DNA of 64,000 nt from assembly GCF_014397785.1 (NCBI RefSeq), contig NZ_VZQQ01000001.1:372001-436000 (forward strand), in the 5' to 3' direction. The position numbers and the translations under genes are program-made. The first letter of the stretch is position 1. The number at the start of each line of letters is the position of its first letter. Source of the stretch: Paraburkholderia podalyriae. GTDB lineage: Bacteria; Pseudomonadota; Gammaproteobacteria; Burkholderiales; Burkholderiaceae. The notes beneath the pieces were generated by a model. That model worked only from the letters and a program-made list of their open reading frames with translations, was not told the DNA's origin and did not search any database. This document shows positions 36,037 through 44,104 of this stretch, one piece after another.

Positions 36037-38135
36037 ACGTTCGCGCCGGTTTCCTCGCCCGACGGCCGGAAGCGCTAAACAGCACCAACCTGCGCGCCCT
36101 CGCCGGGCCGGTGCTGATCTGCATGATCCTCGGCATGATGATTCTGCCGTTGCCGCCGTTCCTGCTCGACTTGCTGTTCACGTTCAACATCGCGCTGTCG
36201 GTGATGGTGCTGCTCGTCAGCATGTACACGATGAAGCCGCTCGACTTCGCCGCGTTCCCGAGCGTGCTGCTGTTCTCGACGCTGCTGCGGCTTTCGCTGA
36301 ACGTCGCGTCGACGCGGGTCGTGCTGCTCGAAGGCCATACCGGACCCGATGCGGCCGGTCAGGTGATCGAGTCGTTCGGCCACTTCCTCGTGGGCGGCAA
36401 TTTCGCGGTCGGTATCGTCGTCTTCATCATCCTGATGGTGATCAACTTCATGGTGATCACGAAGGGCGCGGGGCGGATCGCCGAGGTGTCCGCGCGCTTC
36501 ACGCTCGACGCGATGCCCGGCAAGCAGATGGCGATCGACGCCGATCTGAATGCTGGTCTCATCAACGAAGAGCAGGCCCGCAAGCGTCGCGCGGAAGTCT
36601 CGCAGGAAGCCGAGTTCTACGGCTCGATGGACGGCGCGAGCAAGTTCGTGCGCGGCGATGCGATCGCCGGTCTCTTGATCATGGTGATCAACATCATCGG
36701 CGGGCTGATCGTCGGCATGGTCCAGCACGACATGAGTTTTGCCGCGGCGGGCAAGAACTACACGCTGCTGACGATCGGCGACGGCCTCGTCGCGCAGATT
36801 CCGTCGCTGGTGATTTCGACGGCGGCCGGCGTGATCGTGTCGCGCGTCGCAACCAACGAGGACATCGGCACGCAGCTGACCGGGCAGCTGTTCACGAACC
36901 CGCGCGTGCTGATGATCACCGGCTGCATCCTCGTGCTGATGGGCCTGATCCCGGGCATGCCGCACTTCGCGTTCCTGATTCTCGGCGCCGGCCTGATCCA
37001 GCTCGGCCGCACGATGAAGAAGCGCGCCGAGGAGCGCAAGAACGCGCCGGCGCTCGTCGACGTCGCGCCGGCCGCGCTGACGCCGGTCGAAAACGCCGAG
37101 GCGAGCTGGGACGACGTGACGATGATCGACACGCTCGGCCTCGAAGTCGGCTACCGGCTGATTCCGCTCGTCGACAAGAACTCGGACGGCGAGTTGCTGA
37201 AGCGGATCAAGAGCATCCGCAAGAAGTTCGCGCAGGAAATCGGCTTCCTGCCGCCGGTCATCCATATCCGCGACAACCTCGAATTGCGACCGAACGGCTA
37301 TCGCATTGCGCTGAAGGGCGTCGAGGTCGGCGCGGGCGAGGCCTATCCGGGCCAGTGGCTCGCGATCAATCCCGGCCAGGTATCGGCCGCGCTGCCGGGC
37401 ACGCCGACCCAGGACCCGGCGTTCGGCCTGCCCGCGATCTGGATCGATACGAACCTGCGCGAACAGGCGCAGGTGTACGGCTATACCGTCGTCGATTCGA
37501 GCACGGTGGTCGCGACGCACCTGAATCACCTCGTCGTCACGCACGCGTCGGAGCTGCTCGGCCGCCGCGAGGTACAGGCGCTGCTCGAGCGGATGCAGAA
37601 GGACACGGCATCGCTCGTCGACGACCTGGTACCGAAGGTGCTGCCGCTCACCACGCTGCAAAAGGTGCTGCAGAACCTGCTCGAAGAAGGCGTGCCGATC
37701 CGCGACTTGCGCACGATCCTCGAAGCGCTCGCCGAGCACGCGACCAAGATCACCGACCCGCACGACCTCACCGCCGCGGTGCGGCTCGCGCTGGGTCGCG
37801 CGATCACGCAGCAGTGGTTCCCCGGCATCGCCGACATGCAGGTGATGGGCCTCGACGCGAACCTCGAACGGGTGCTGTCGCAGGCGCTATCGACCGGACC
37901 GAACCCGGGCCTCGAGCCGGGTCTCGCGAACACGCTGCTCGCCGAAACGCAGAAGGCGATCACGCGTCAGCAGAACCTTGGCCTCGCTCCGGTGCTGCTC
38001 GTGCAGCACGCGCTGCGCCCGATGCTCGCGCGCTTCCTGCGCCGCAGCCTGCCGCAACTGAAAGTGCTGTCGTATGCGGAAGTGCCCGATACGCGCAACG
38101 TCAAGGTGGTGAATCTGATCGGCGCGCAAGGCTGA
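36033..38135 (+). CDS. flhA: Flagellar export protein FlhA
   Basis: 700 aa, the largest export-gate component and docking platform for chaperone-substrate complexes. The N-terminal ~330 residues hold about eight membrane helices with the conserved FHIPEP region (LLRLSLNVASTRVVLLEGH). The C-terminal cytoplasmic half starts near DDVTMIDTLGLEVGYRLIPL and shows the expected segments HIRDNLELRPNGYRI and AIWIDTNLREQA. Full length. Coupled to flhB. Confidence 0.97.
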   Translation: MNVRAGFLARRPEALNSTNLRALAGPVLICMILGMMILPLPPFLLDLLFTFNIALSVMVLLVSMYTMKPLDFAAFPSVLLFSTLLRLSLNVASTRVVLLEGHTGPDAAGQVIESFGHFLVGGNFAVGIVVFIILMVINFMVITKGAGRIAEVSARFTLDAMPGKQMAIDADLNAGLINEEQARKRRAEVSQEAEFYGSMDGASKFVRGDAIAGLLIMVINIIGGLIVGMVQHDMSFAAAGKNYTLLTIGDGLVAQIPSLVISTAAGVIVSRVATNEDIGTQLTGQLFTNPRVLMITGCILVLMGLIPGMPHFAFLILGAGLIQLGRTMKKRAEERKNAPALVDVAPAALTPVENAEASWDDVTMIDTLGLEVGYRLIPLVDKNSDGELLKRIKSIRKKFAQEIGFLPPVIHIRDNLELRPNGYRIALKGVEVGAGEAYPGQWLAINPGQVSAALPGTPTQDPAFGLPAIWIDTNLREQAQVYGYTVVDSSTVVATHLNHLVVTHASELLGRREVQALLERMQKDTASLVDDLVPKVLPLTTLQKVLQNLLEEGVPIRDLRTILEALAEHATKITDPHDLTAAVRLALGRAITQQWFPGIADMQVMGLDANLERVLSQALSTGPNPGLEPGLANTLLAETQKAITRQQNLGLAPVLLVQHALRPMLARFLRRSLPQLKVLSYAEVPDTRNVKVVNLIGAQG

Positions 38136-38170
38136 CGAAGGCCGCTCGCTTGCGGCTGAGGACACCACAC

Positions 38171-38199
38171 AAACCGGCGCTCCAGGGGGCGCCGGTTTT
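38171..38199 (+). terminator. Terminator after flhA
   Basis: AAACCGGCGC-8 nt-GCGCCGGTTT followed by further T. It separates flhBA from flhF-flhG-fliA. Confidence 0.85.
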
Positions 38200-38415
38200 C
38201 ATTTCCGCTTCGGGTTCCGCATGCCGTTGTGCCGCTGAAACGCCTTTGCCGACCTCGTCAATCGATGTTTCTGACGTGTGTCCATCAAGCGAATTGCCGA
38301 CCTTTAACGGTCTTTATCCATCGATCGTCGCCCGACGCCTTTCGCAATAATTGATTGCAATGGGACACGGTGTATTGCCGGTCCGCCAGTCCGTATACCT
38401 CATCGGGGGTCCAGC

Positions 38416-40404
38416 TTGAACATTCGTAAATTTGTCGGTGCTACCAGTCGCGATGCGTTGCGTCTCGTTCGCGAAGCACTTGGCTCCGATGCGGTCGTGC
38501 TGTCGAATCGCACGATGGACGACGGCAGCGTCGAAATCGTCGCGCTCGCCGATAGCGATCTCGCCGCGATCACACCGAAAGCGCGCGAAGGCGCCGCATC
38601 GATGCTCACGCCGCGCGGCTCGCCCGCGGCGCCGATGAATCCGTACGCGAGCGCCATGCCGGATGTGTTTTCGTCGGTGTTCGGCGCGAGCCCGGAAGCG
38701 GGTGCTGAAGCGATGCCGCTGATCGCGCCGGCGAATTTTCCGGCGGATTTTCCTGCGAACGCGGCTGCGGATTTTATGGCTAGCCCGGCGCTCAACATGG
38801 CCGCGAATGAAGCGCCGTTGGCCGCCGCAAATACCTATCCGTCGACGAGCGGCACGGGCGCCACGACGGCCGCGTCCGCAGCCATCGCGACAGGCGCCGC
38901 GCCCGCCGCGAGTCAACCAGCATCCAACGCAGTCACTTCGTTCAACGCACCGGCCACGCCCGCCGCTTCAGCCATACCTTCCGGCGCGAGTGCCCGCGCC
39001 GCGGCCGCGCGCCTGTCGAACGACATTCGCGCGGATCTGCTGAAAGCCACAGGGGTGCCGGTATCGCCGGCTGTCGCATCGAGCGCAGCCGCCGCGCCGC
39101 GCACGATGGCCGAGTCGAATCCGTGGCTCATCGATCATGCGCGTCGTATCGCGGCTGAGCAGCAGCAACAAAGCGGCGAATACAGCGCCCGTCCCGCCGC
39201 GATGACGCCCGCCGTCGCGACCTCCAAGGGTCTCGGCAGCGCGGTCGACGCGCGGCCGGTAGCCGCGCCGCCGGTGATCGATACGCCCGACTGGGCGCGC
39301 GAAGCCGCCGAAGTCGCCGCGCGCCGCACCGCGCAGAAGATCGCGCCTGTGCCGTCGGCCACCGACGAAAGCCGCTCGCCGGCCGCCGTCGCCGAGGCGA
39401 TCAAGGGGCGCATGGAGCAGGTCGTCAAGGACACCGTGATGCACGAACTGTCGTCGATGCGCGACATGATGGAAGAGCACTTCGCGGGTCTGCTGTGGGG
39501 CGATCGACAGCGCCGCAACCCCGGAGGCGCCGCGCTCACCAAGCATCTGTTCGCCGCGGGCTTTTCCGCGCAGCTCGTGCAGATGATGGTCGACAACCTG
39601 CCCGACGACATCGAAACGATGGACGGCGGCATGGACTGGGTGCGCTCGGTGCTCGAATCGAACCTGCCGGTGATGGAAGACGAAGACGCGCTGATGGAGC
39701 GCGGCGGCGTGTTCGCGCTGATGGGTCCGACCGGCGTCGGCAAGACGACCACCACCGCGAAGCTCGCCGCGCGCTGCGTGATGCGCTTCGGCGCAAGCAA
39801 GGTGGCGCTGCTGACGACCGACAGCTACCGCATCGGCGGCCATGAACAGCTGCGCATCTTCGGCAAGATTCTCGGCGTCTCGGTGCACGCGGTGAAGGAC
39901 AGCGCCGATCTGCAACTCGCGCTCTCCGAGCTGCGCAACAAGCACATCGTGCTGATCGACACGATCGGCATGAGCCAGCGCGACCGCCTCGTGTCCGACC
40001 AGATCGCGATGCTGTGCCGCGCCGGCCAGCCGGTGCAACGCCTGCTGCTGCTCAACGCGACGAGCCACGGCGACACGTTGAACGAAGTCGTGCAGGCGTA
40101 TCAGCGCGCGCCGGACCAGCAGCCGCTCGCCGGCTGCATTCTGACCAAGCTCGACGAAGCGACGAACCTGGGCGGTGTGCTCGATACGGTGATCCGCTAC
40201 AAGCTGCCGGTGCATTACGTATCGACCGGACAGAAGGTGCCGGAGAACCTGTACGTCGCGACGAAAAAATTCCTGATCAAGAGCACCTTCTGCGTTCCGC
40301 GCGACAACTCGCCGTTCGTGCCGCACGACGACGACATCCCCGCTTTGCTGTCCTCGCTGTCCGCGCGTTCGACGGCCGAGTTGCACGAGGTTCGCTTTGG
40401 ATAA
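38416..40404 (+). CDS. flhF: Flagellar biosynthesis GTPase FlhF
   Basis: 662 aa. The start is TTG at 38416 (MNIRKFVGATSRDALRLVRE), with GGGGG upstream. FlhF is an SRP-type GTPase that fixes flagellar position and number. Three parts: a short B domain (1-60), a very Ala-rich linker (about 60-330), and the NG domain with the P-loop GPTGVGKTTTTAKLAARC (from about 437) plus LLTTDSYRIGGHEQLRIFG and VLIDTIGMSQRDR. All G motifs look intact. Its 3' end overlaps flhG by 8 bp. Confidence 0.96.
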   Translation: MNIRKFVGATSRDALRLVREALGSDAVVLSNRTMDDGSVEIVALADSDLAAITPKAREGAASMLTPRGSPAAPMNPYASAMPDVFSSVFGASPEAGAEAMPLIAPANFPADFPANAAADFMASPALNMAANEAPLAAANTYPSTSGTGATTAASAAIATGAAPAASQPASNAVTSFNAPATPAASAIPSGASARAAAARLSNDIRADLLKATGVPVSPAVASSAAAAPRTMAESNPWLIDHARRIAAEQQQQSGEYSARPAAMTPAVATSKGLGSAVDARPVAAPPVIDTPDWAREAAEVAARRTAQKIAPVPSATDESRSPAAVAEAIKGRMEQVVKDTVMHELSSMRDMMEEHFAGLLWGDRQRRNPGGAALTKHLFAAGFSAQLVQMMVDNLPDDIETMDGGMDWVRSVLESNLPVMEDEDALMERGGVFALMGPTGVGKTTTTAKLAARCVMRFGASKVALLTTDSYRIGGHEQLRIFGKILGVSVHAVKDSADLQLALSELRNKHIVLIDTIGMSQRDRLVSDQIAMLCRAGQPVQRLLLLNATSHGDTLNEVVQAYQRAPDQQPLAGCILTKLDEATNLGGVLDTVIRYKLPVHYVSTGQKVPENLYVATKKFLIKSTFCVPRDNSPFVPHDDDIPALLSSLSARSTAELHEVRFG

Positions 40405-41266
40405 ATTCGTTTCCGATCAGGCCGAAGGGTTGCGGCGGCTGCTCGCGCGCGGCGGTGCGCGCGTGATCGCGTTGGCCGGTGCGTCGACGGGCGTGGGCAG
40501 TACGACCGTGGCGGTCAACCTCGCCGCGGCGCTCGCGCAGCAGGGCAAGGACGTGCTCGTGATCGACGAATGCGTCGGTGACAAATCGGTGAGCGCGATG
40601 CTTGGCGGCTTGCGCGGCGCGGGCAACTTCGCGGCGGTGATGCGCGGCGAGACCCCGGTCGATTTCGCTGCGGCGCGTCACGCGCTCGGCTTTTCGGTGC
40701 TGTCCGCCTCGCGCAACAACCGCGAGGGCCATACGGAGGCCGAACTCAGCGTGCTGCTCGGCGGCTCGGCCGACATCGTGCTGATCGACGCGCAGCTCGA
40801 CGACGAAGGGCATCTGTCGCCCCTCGCCAAGCAGGCGCACGACGTGATGATCGTCGCGCGCATGTTGGGCGAGGCGATCACCGACGCGTATGCGTGCATC
40901 AAGCGCTTGCACTACGCGCACGCGATCGCGCAGTTGCGCGTGCTCGCGAATCACGTGCAAAGCGCCAACGACGCGCAAGCCGCGTTCGGCAATCTCGCCG
41001 GCGTGGCCGGCCGCTACCTGACCGTCGCGTTGGAAAACGCCGGCTGCATTGCGGCCGACGTGCGCATCGCGCGGGCGCTCGAGTTGTCGCGCTGTGTGGT
41101 CGACGCGTTTCCGTCGACACCGGCCGCGCGCGACTTCCGCCATCTCGCCGCCGAATTGCAGTACTGGCCGATGCGGCCAGCGATGTCGTCGCAAACGCCC
41201 TGGCGGGCGCCTGCGACAGTTACAGCGGCGCACCACGCCGACCAACCGTCCGCGCAGCACGCTTGA
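40397..41266 (+). CDS. flhG: Flagellar number regulator FlhG (FleN/MinD-like), altered P-loop
   Basis: 289 aa from a TTG that overlaps the end of flhF. FlhG is normally a MinD-type ATPase that limits flagellar number and activates the FlhF GTPase. The N-terminal DQAEGLRRLL (residues 7-16) is the FlhF-activating DQAxxLR motif. The expected KGGVGKT deviant Walker A reads STGVGST, so both lysines are missing. The rest of the fold is kept: VLVIDECVG, DIVLIDAQLDD and AITDAYACIKRL. ATP binding and dimerisation are therefore doubtful, although FlhF contact may remain. Confidence 0.9.
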   Translation: MDKFVSDQAEGLRRLLARGGARVIALAGASTGVGSTTVAVNLAAALAQQGKDVLVIDECVGDKSVSAMLGGLRGAGNFAAVMRGETPVDFAAARHALGFSVLSASRNNREGHTEAELSVLLGGSADIVLIDAQLDDEGHLSPLAKQAHDVMIVARMLGEAITDAYACIKRLHYAHAIAQLRVLANHVQSANDAQAAFGNLAGVAGRYLTVALENAGCIAADVRIARALELSRCVVDAFPSTPAARDFRHLAAELQYWPMRPAMSSQTPWRAPATVTAAHHADQPSAQHA

Positions 41267-41296
41267 AAGGCCCGCACGAAGGACAAGGGGAGCACG

Positions 41297-42037
41297 ATGT
41301 CGATGTATAACGCTCAGGGAAAGATTTCTCAGGCCGAAGTTCTGGCGAAGTACGCACCGCTCGTGCGTCGACTCGGCTTGCAGCTTGTCGCGAAAATGCC
41401 GGCGAGCGTCGATCTCGACGACCTGATCCAGGCCGGCATGATCGGCTTGCTGGATGCCGCCGGCCGCTACAAGGAAGACCAGGGCGCGCAGTTCGAGACC
41501 TATGCCAGCCAGCGGATTCGCGGCGCGATGCTCGACGAGCTGCGCAGCAACGACTGGCTGCCGCGCAGCCTGCGGCGCACGTCGCGCGAAGTGGAAAGCG
41601 CGGTGCACAAGGTGGAGCAGAACCTCGGCCGCTCGGCGAGCGAGGCGGAGGTCGCCGAGCACCTGCAGATGCCGCTCGACGAATACCAGTCGATGCTGCA
41701 GGACCTGCACGGCAGCCAGCTGATCTACTACGAAGACTTCGACCGCTCCGCCGACGACGAACCTTTTCTTGACCGCTACTGCGTCGATCATTCCGATCCG
41801 CTGTCGGCGCTGCTCGACGACAGCCTGCGCTCCGCGCTCGTCGAAGCGATCGACCGCCTGCCGGAGCGCGAGAAGCTGCTGATGTCGCTGTACTACGAGC
41901 GCGGCATGAATCTGCGCGAGATCGGAGCGGTAATGGAAGTCAGCGAATCGCGCGTGTGCCAGCTGCACAGCCAGGCCGTGGCACGCCTGCGCACCCGGCT
42001 GCGCGAAATGGCCTGGGCGAACGCCGAAACGAACTGA
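41297..42037 (+). CDS. fliA: Flagellar sigma factor FliA (sigma-28)
   Basis: 246 aa. Directs RNA polymerase to late flagellar promoters; inhibited by FlgM. Region 2 is DLDDLIQAGMIGLLDAAGRY with FETYASQRIRGAMLDELRS for -10 recognition, region 3 is NLGRSASEAEVAEHL, and region 4 is MNLREIGAVMEVSESRVCQL for the -35 box. Length matches the family. AAGGGGAG precedes the ATG. It follows flhG directly. Five matching promoters lie in this window. Confidence 0.97.
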   Translation: MSMYNAQGKISQAEVLAKYAPLVRRLGLQLVAKMPASVDLDDLIQAGMIGLLDAAGRYKEDQGAQFETYASQRIRGAMLDELRSNDWLPRSLRRTSREVESAVHKVEQNLGRSASEAEVAEHLQMPLDEYQSMLQDLHGSQLIYYEDFDRSADDEPFLDRYCVDHSDPLSALLDDSLRSALVEAIDRLPEREKLLMSLYYERGMNLREIGAVMEVSESRVCQLHSQAVARLRTRLREMAWANAETN

Positions 42038-42127
42038 TGCCGCCGCGGGACAGCCCGCCGCTTTTCAAGCGCTGGCTCTGGATGCGGCGGCGCGCCGATG
42101 CCGATTCGCGCCGGGCCGCCTGGTTGC

Positions 42128-42538
42128 TCATGCGTCCGCCATCTCATGTTCGGCTGCGAGCGCGAGAAATGCCGAGCGCGACATACCGCGCGCCTGCGCA
42201 TACGCGTCGATCTCCTGCACCAGCACCTCGGGCAGCGAGATGTTGATACGGACCGCCTTCTTCAGCGCCGGAATATTGCGCGTCGTCACGAAACCCCATG
42301 TGAACCCTGCGAATTCCGGATTGCGCCGATGCTCGCCGAGCGCGAGCGGCTCGGGCAGCGGCAGCCCTTCGTCGAGCAGAGTTTCGAGATGCGATTCGAT
42401 CGCCTGTTTTGCGTTCGCATACGCTTCTTCGAGCGTGTCGCCCGCGGAGTAACAGCCCGGAATATCGGGCACCACGACGCCGAACGCGTGCGTATTGTCT
42501 CCGGGTTCGATGGCGATCGGAAAGATCAGATGCTTCAT
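42128..42538 (-). CDS. hicB: HicB-family antitoxin
   Basis: 136 aa from the ATG at 42538, four bases overlapping the hicA end. HicB neutralises HicA and represses the operon. The N-terminal partial RNase H-like domain has PDIPGCYSAGDTLEEAYANA, typical of HicB, and the C-terminal KAVRINISLPEVLVQEIDAY plus RGMSRSAFLALAA is a ribbon-helix-helix DNA-binding domain, so this is the RHH subtype. Toxin first, antitoxin second, as usual for hicAB. Confidence 0.93.
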   Translation of the reverse strand: MKHLIFPIAIEPGDNTHAFGVVVPDIPGCYSAGDTLEEAYANAKQAIESHLETLLDEGLPLPEPLALGEHRRNPEFAGFTWGFVTTRNIPALKKAVRINISLPEVLVQEIDAYAQARGMSRSAFLALAAEHEMADA

Positions 42539-42717
42539 TTGAGCCCCGCCTGTTTCAGAATGCTGTTCAGGGTGCCGGCCGGCAAATCTTTTTTCGGGTG
42601 CGGGACCGTCACGAGCCCCCGTTTTCCCGCGTGCCTGAAATGATGGTGACTGCCCGCTTTGCGGACGAGCTGCCAGCCATTCGCTTGAATCAATTTGACG
42701 ACCTCGGCACTGTTCAT
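42535..42717 (-). CDS. hicA: HicA-family mRNA interferase toxin
   Basis: 60 aa, normal for the family. HicA is a small dsRBD-like RNase that cuts mRNA and tmRNA. The catalytic His is His24 in KAGSHHHFRH, and GLVTVPHPKKDLPAGTLNSI is the typical C-terminal part. GGAGGG precedes the ATG. GTGTG-type direct repeats occur just upstream and may bind HicB. The pair appears complete and therefore probably active. Confidence 0.94.
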   Translation of the reverse strand: MNSAEVVKLIQANGWQLVRKAGSHHHFRHAGKRGLVTVPHPKKDLPAGTLNSILKQAGLK

Positions 42718-42934
42718 ACATCACACCCTCCATCATACACACGATTACACACGCTGACTAGCGGGCAAGCTTCCGCCTATTGATGCGCGGCCAAGTCGAA
42801 GCCGGGCGCTGGCGAAAACTCGACGGAAGTCACCATTTCAGCGTGACGGGTGGACTAGCGCTAGCTAGCCAAACAGCTAACGCAGCGTGACATGGAGCGG
42901 AACGTGGGTGAAAAAGCGGCAGCGGAAAAACGAC

Positions 42935-42957
42935 AAGGCCCGCCGATGGCGGGCCTT
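42935..42957 (-). terminator. Terminator between flgN and hicA
   Basis: AAGGCCCGCC-GAT-GGCGGGCCTT, a perfect 10-bp stem. On the minus strand it ends flgM-flgN transcription before it can enter hicAB. The T-run is interrupted, so termination may be partial. Confidence 0.75.
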
Positions 42958-43007
42958 CTCATTTCATATCGGATCTTTGCTCGATTGCAGGCCGGGCGGC
43001 CGGCCCC

Positions 43008-43454
43008 TCAAAGTCCCGAATAAGCCGGAACTCGCCCATCGGGCCCATACAGGTTCGTCTTGCGCGGCACGCTGACCTGCAGCGCCTTCAGCGCGCGCTG
43101 GTTGTACTCCATCCGCACGCGGATCAGCTCGCCGTTGTTGGCGTTGACGCGCCGCGCGCGCTCGGCCGCTTTCTGCAGCAGCTTCCATTGCGTCGCGACG
43201 CGCTCGTCGGCGCTCGCCGCGAGCTCTATGCCGGACCAGCCGGCCGGAAAGCCGAGTTCGGCCAGATGCGTGTCGCGCGCGGTTTCGAGCCTCGCGAGTA
43301 CGCCGATCAGCTCGGTTTTCTTCTCGACGATCGGGGGCAATTGCTCCAGCGGCGAGACCGCCGTCAGCGCTTTGGTTTCGAGAGCGAGGATCGAGGCGAA
43401 TGCCTCGACGGTCGAATATTCTTCGATCAGGGTGGCAACCAGGGCGTCTTTCAT
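43008..43454 (-). CDS. flgN: Flagellar export chaperone FlgN
   Basis: 148 aa, all-helical. FlgN is the cytoplasmic chaperone of the hook-filament junction proteins FlgK and FlgL, encoded in this window at 54809-58041. The family motif region includes LPPIVEKKTELIGVLARLE and VNANNGELIRVRMEYNQRAL. It follows flgM on the same strand (92 bp), the standard flgM-flgN order. Identity in this family is low, but length, helical pattern and context agree. Confidence 0.88.
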   Translation of the reverse strand: MKDALVATLIEEYSTVEAFASILALETKALTAVSPLEQLPPIVEKKTELIGVLARLETARDTHLAELGFPAGWSGIELAASADERVATQWKLLQKAAERARRVNANNGELIRVRMEYNQRALKALQVSVPRKTNLYGPDGRVPAYSGL

Positions 43455-43546
43455 GTCAACAACTCGCTACGCACACCGGCCCGCGAACCACGCGAACCGA
43501 GTTGGTCGGACGCCGCCCGGCAGCTCACCGCGCGGCGAGATGCCGA

Positions 43547-43906
43547 TCAGTTGCCGGTCGACGAGGTTTTGTTCTGCAACAGGTCGCGCGCCGTCTGCAG
43601 CACGCCGTCGGCGATCTTGCCGGAGTCGATCTGCAGCGTGCCGTCCTTGATCGCCTGCTTGATCGACTCGACGTGCGCGGTGTCGATGTCGGCCGAACCG
43701 GAGGCCGCGAGGCTGCGCAAATGCTGCGACAGCCCCGACAGGCTCACGCTGGTGTCGCCCGACGCGCTGCTCGCGGCCGGCGCGGCCGTGCTCGTCGCGC
43801 CCTGCGCGGCGCTGGCTGCCGGCGTGGTTTCGCCGCTTTGCTGTGAGCGGGACAATGCGTCTTTCAACGACGCCAGATTCGAAGAGGTGGTGGGATCGAC
43901 TTTCAC
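43547..43906 (-). CDS. flgM: Anti-sigma-28 factor FlgM
   Basis: 119 aa. FlgM binds FliA until the hook is finished, when it is exported and late genes are turned on. The N-terminal half is disordered and Ala/Ser/Thr-rich; the C-terminal sigma-binding part has VESIKQAIKDGTLQIDSGKI and ADGVLQTARDLLQ, typical of the family. Its own sigma-28 promoter (43935-43962) lies just upstream, so FlgM limits its activator by feedback. Slightly longer than the enteric protein (97 aa). Confidence 0.93.
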   Translation of the reverse strand: MKVDPTTSSNLASLKDALSRSQQSGETTPAASAAQGATSTAAPAASSASGDTSVSLSGLSQHLRSLAASGSADIDTAHVESIKQAIKDGTLQIDSGKIADGVLQTARDLLQNKTSSTGN

Positions 43907-43934
43907 GATTGGCTTCCCTAACGATTTGATCCTG

Positions 43935-43962
43935 ATAACGGCAACCGCCGATCAAAACTTTA
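43935..43962 (-). promoter_or_regulatory. Sigma-28 promoter of flgM-flgN
   Basis: Minus strand: TAAAGTTT (43962-43955), 12-bp spacer, GCCGTTAT (43942-43935), about 30 bp before flgM. The spacer is one base longer than at the other sites. Confidence 0.78.
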
Positions 43963-44104
43963 GCGCAATCGCTCGACACCCGGCCCGCCAACCGGTGGCC
44001 ATCTGCCCCTCTCAATGCCCGCTTCAATGCCCGCGTCAATGTCCGTTTGGCTGCTCTCGCCACCGCGGCAGCAGCTTCGAGCGTGGTCATTGCCGCCAGC
44101 CCGC

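Noticed and set aside
42718-42760. TAGTCA-17-TATGAT as a hicAB promoter
   Set aside because: The implied start site would lie after the ribosome site, leaving no Shine-Dalgarno in the mRNA, and the -35 match is poor.
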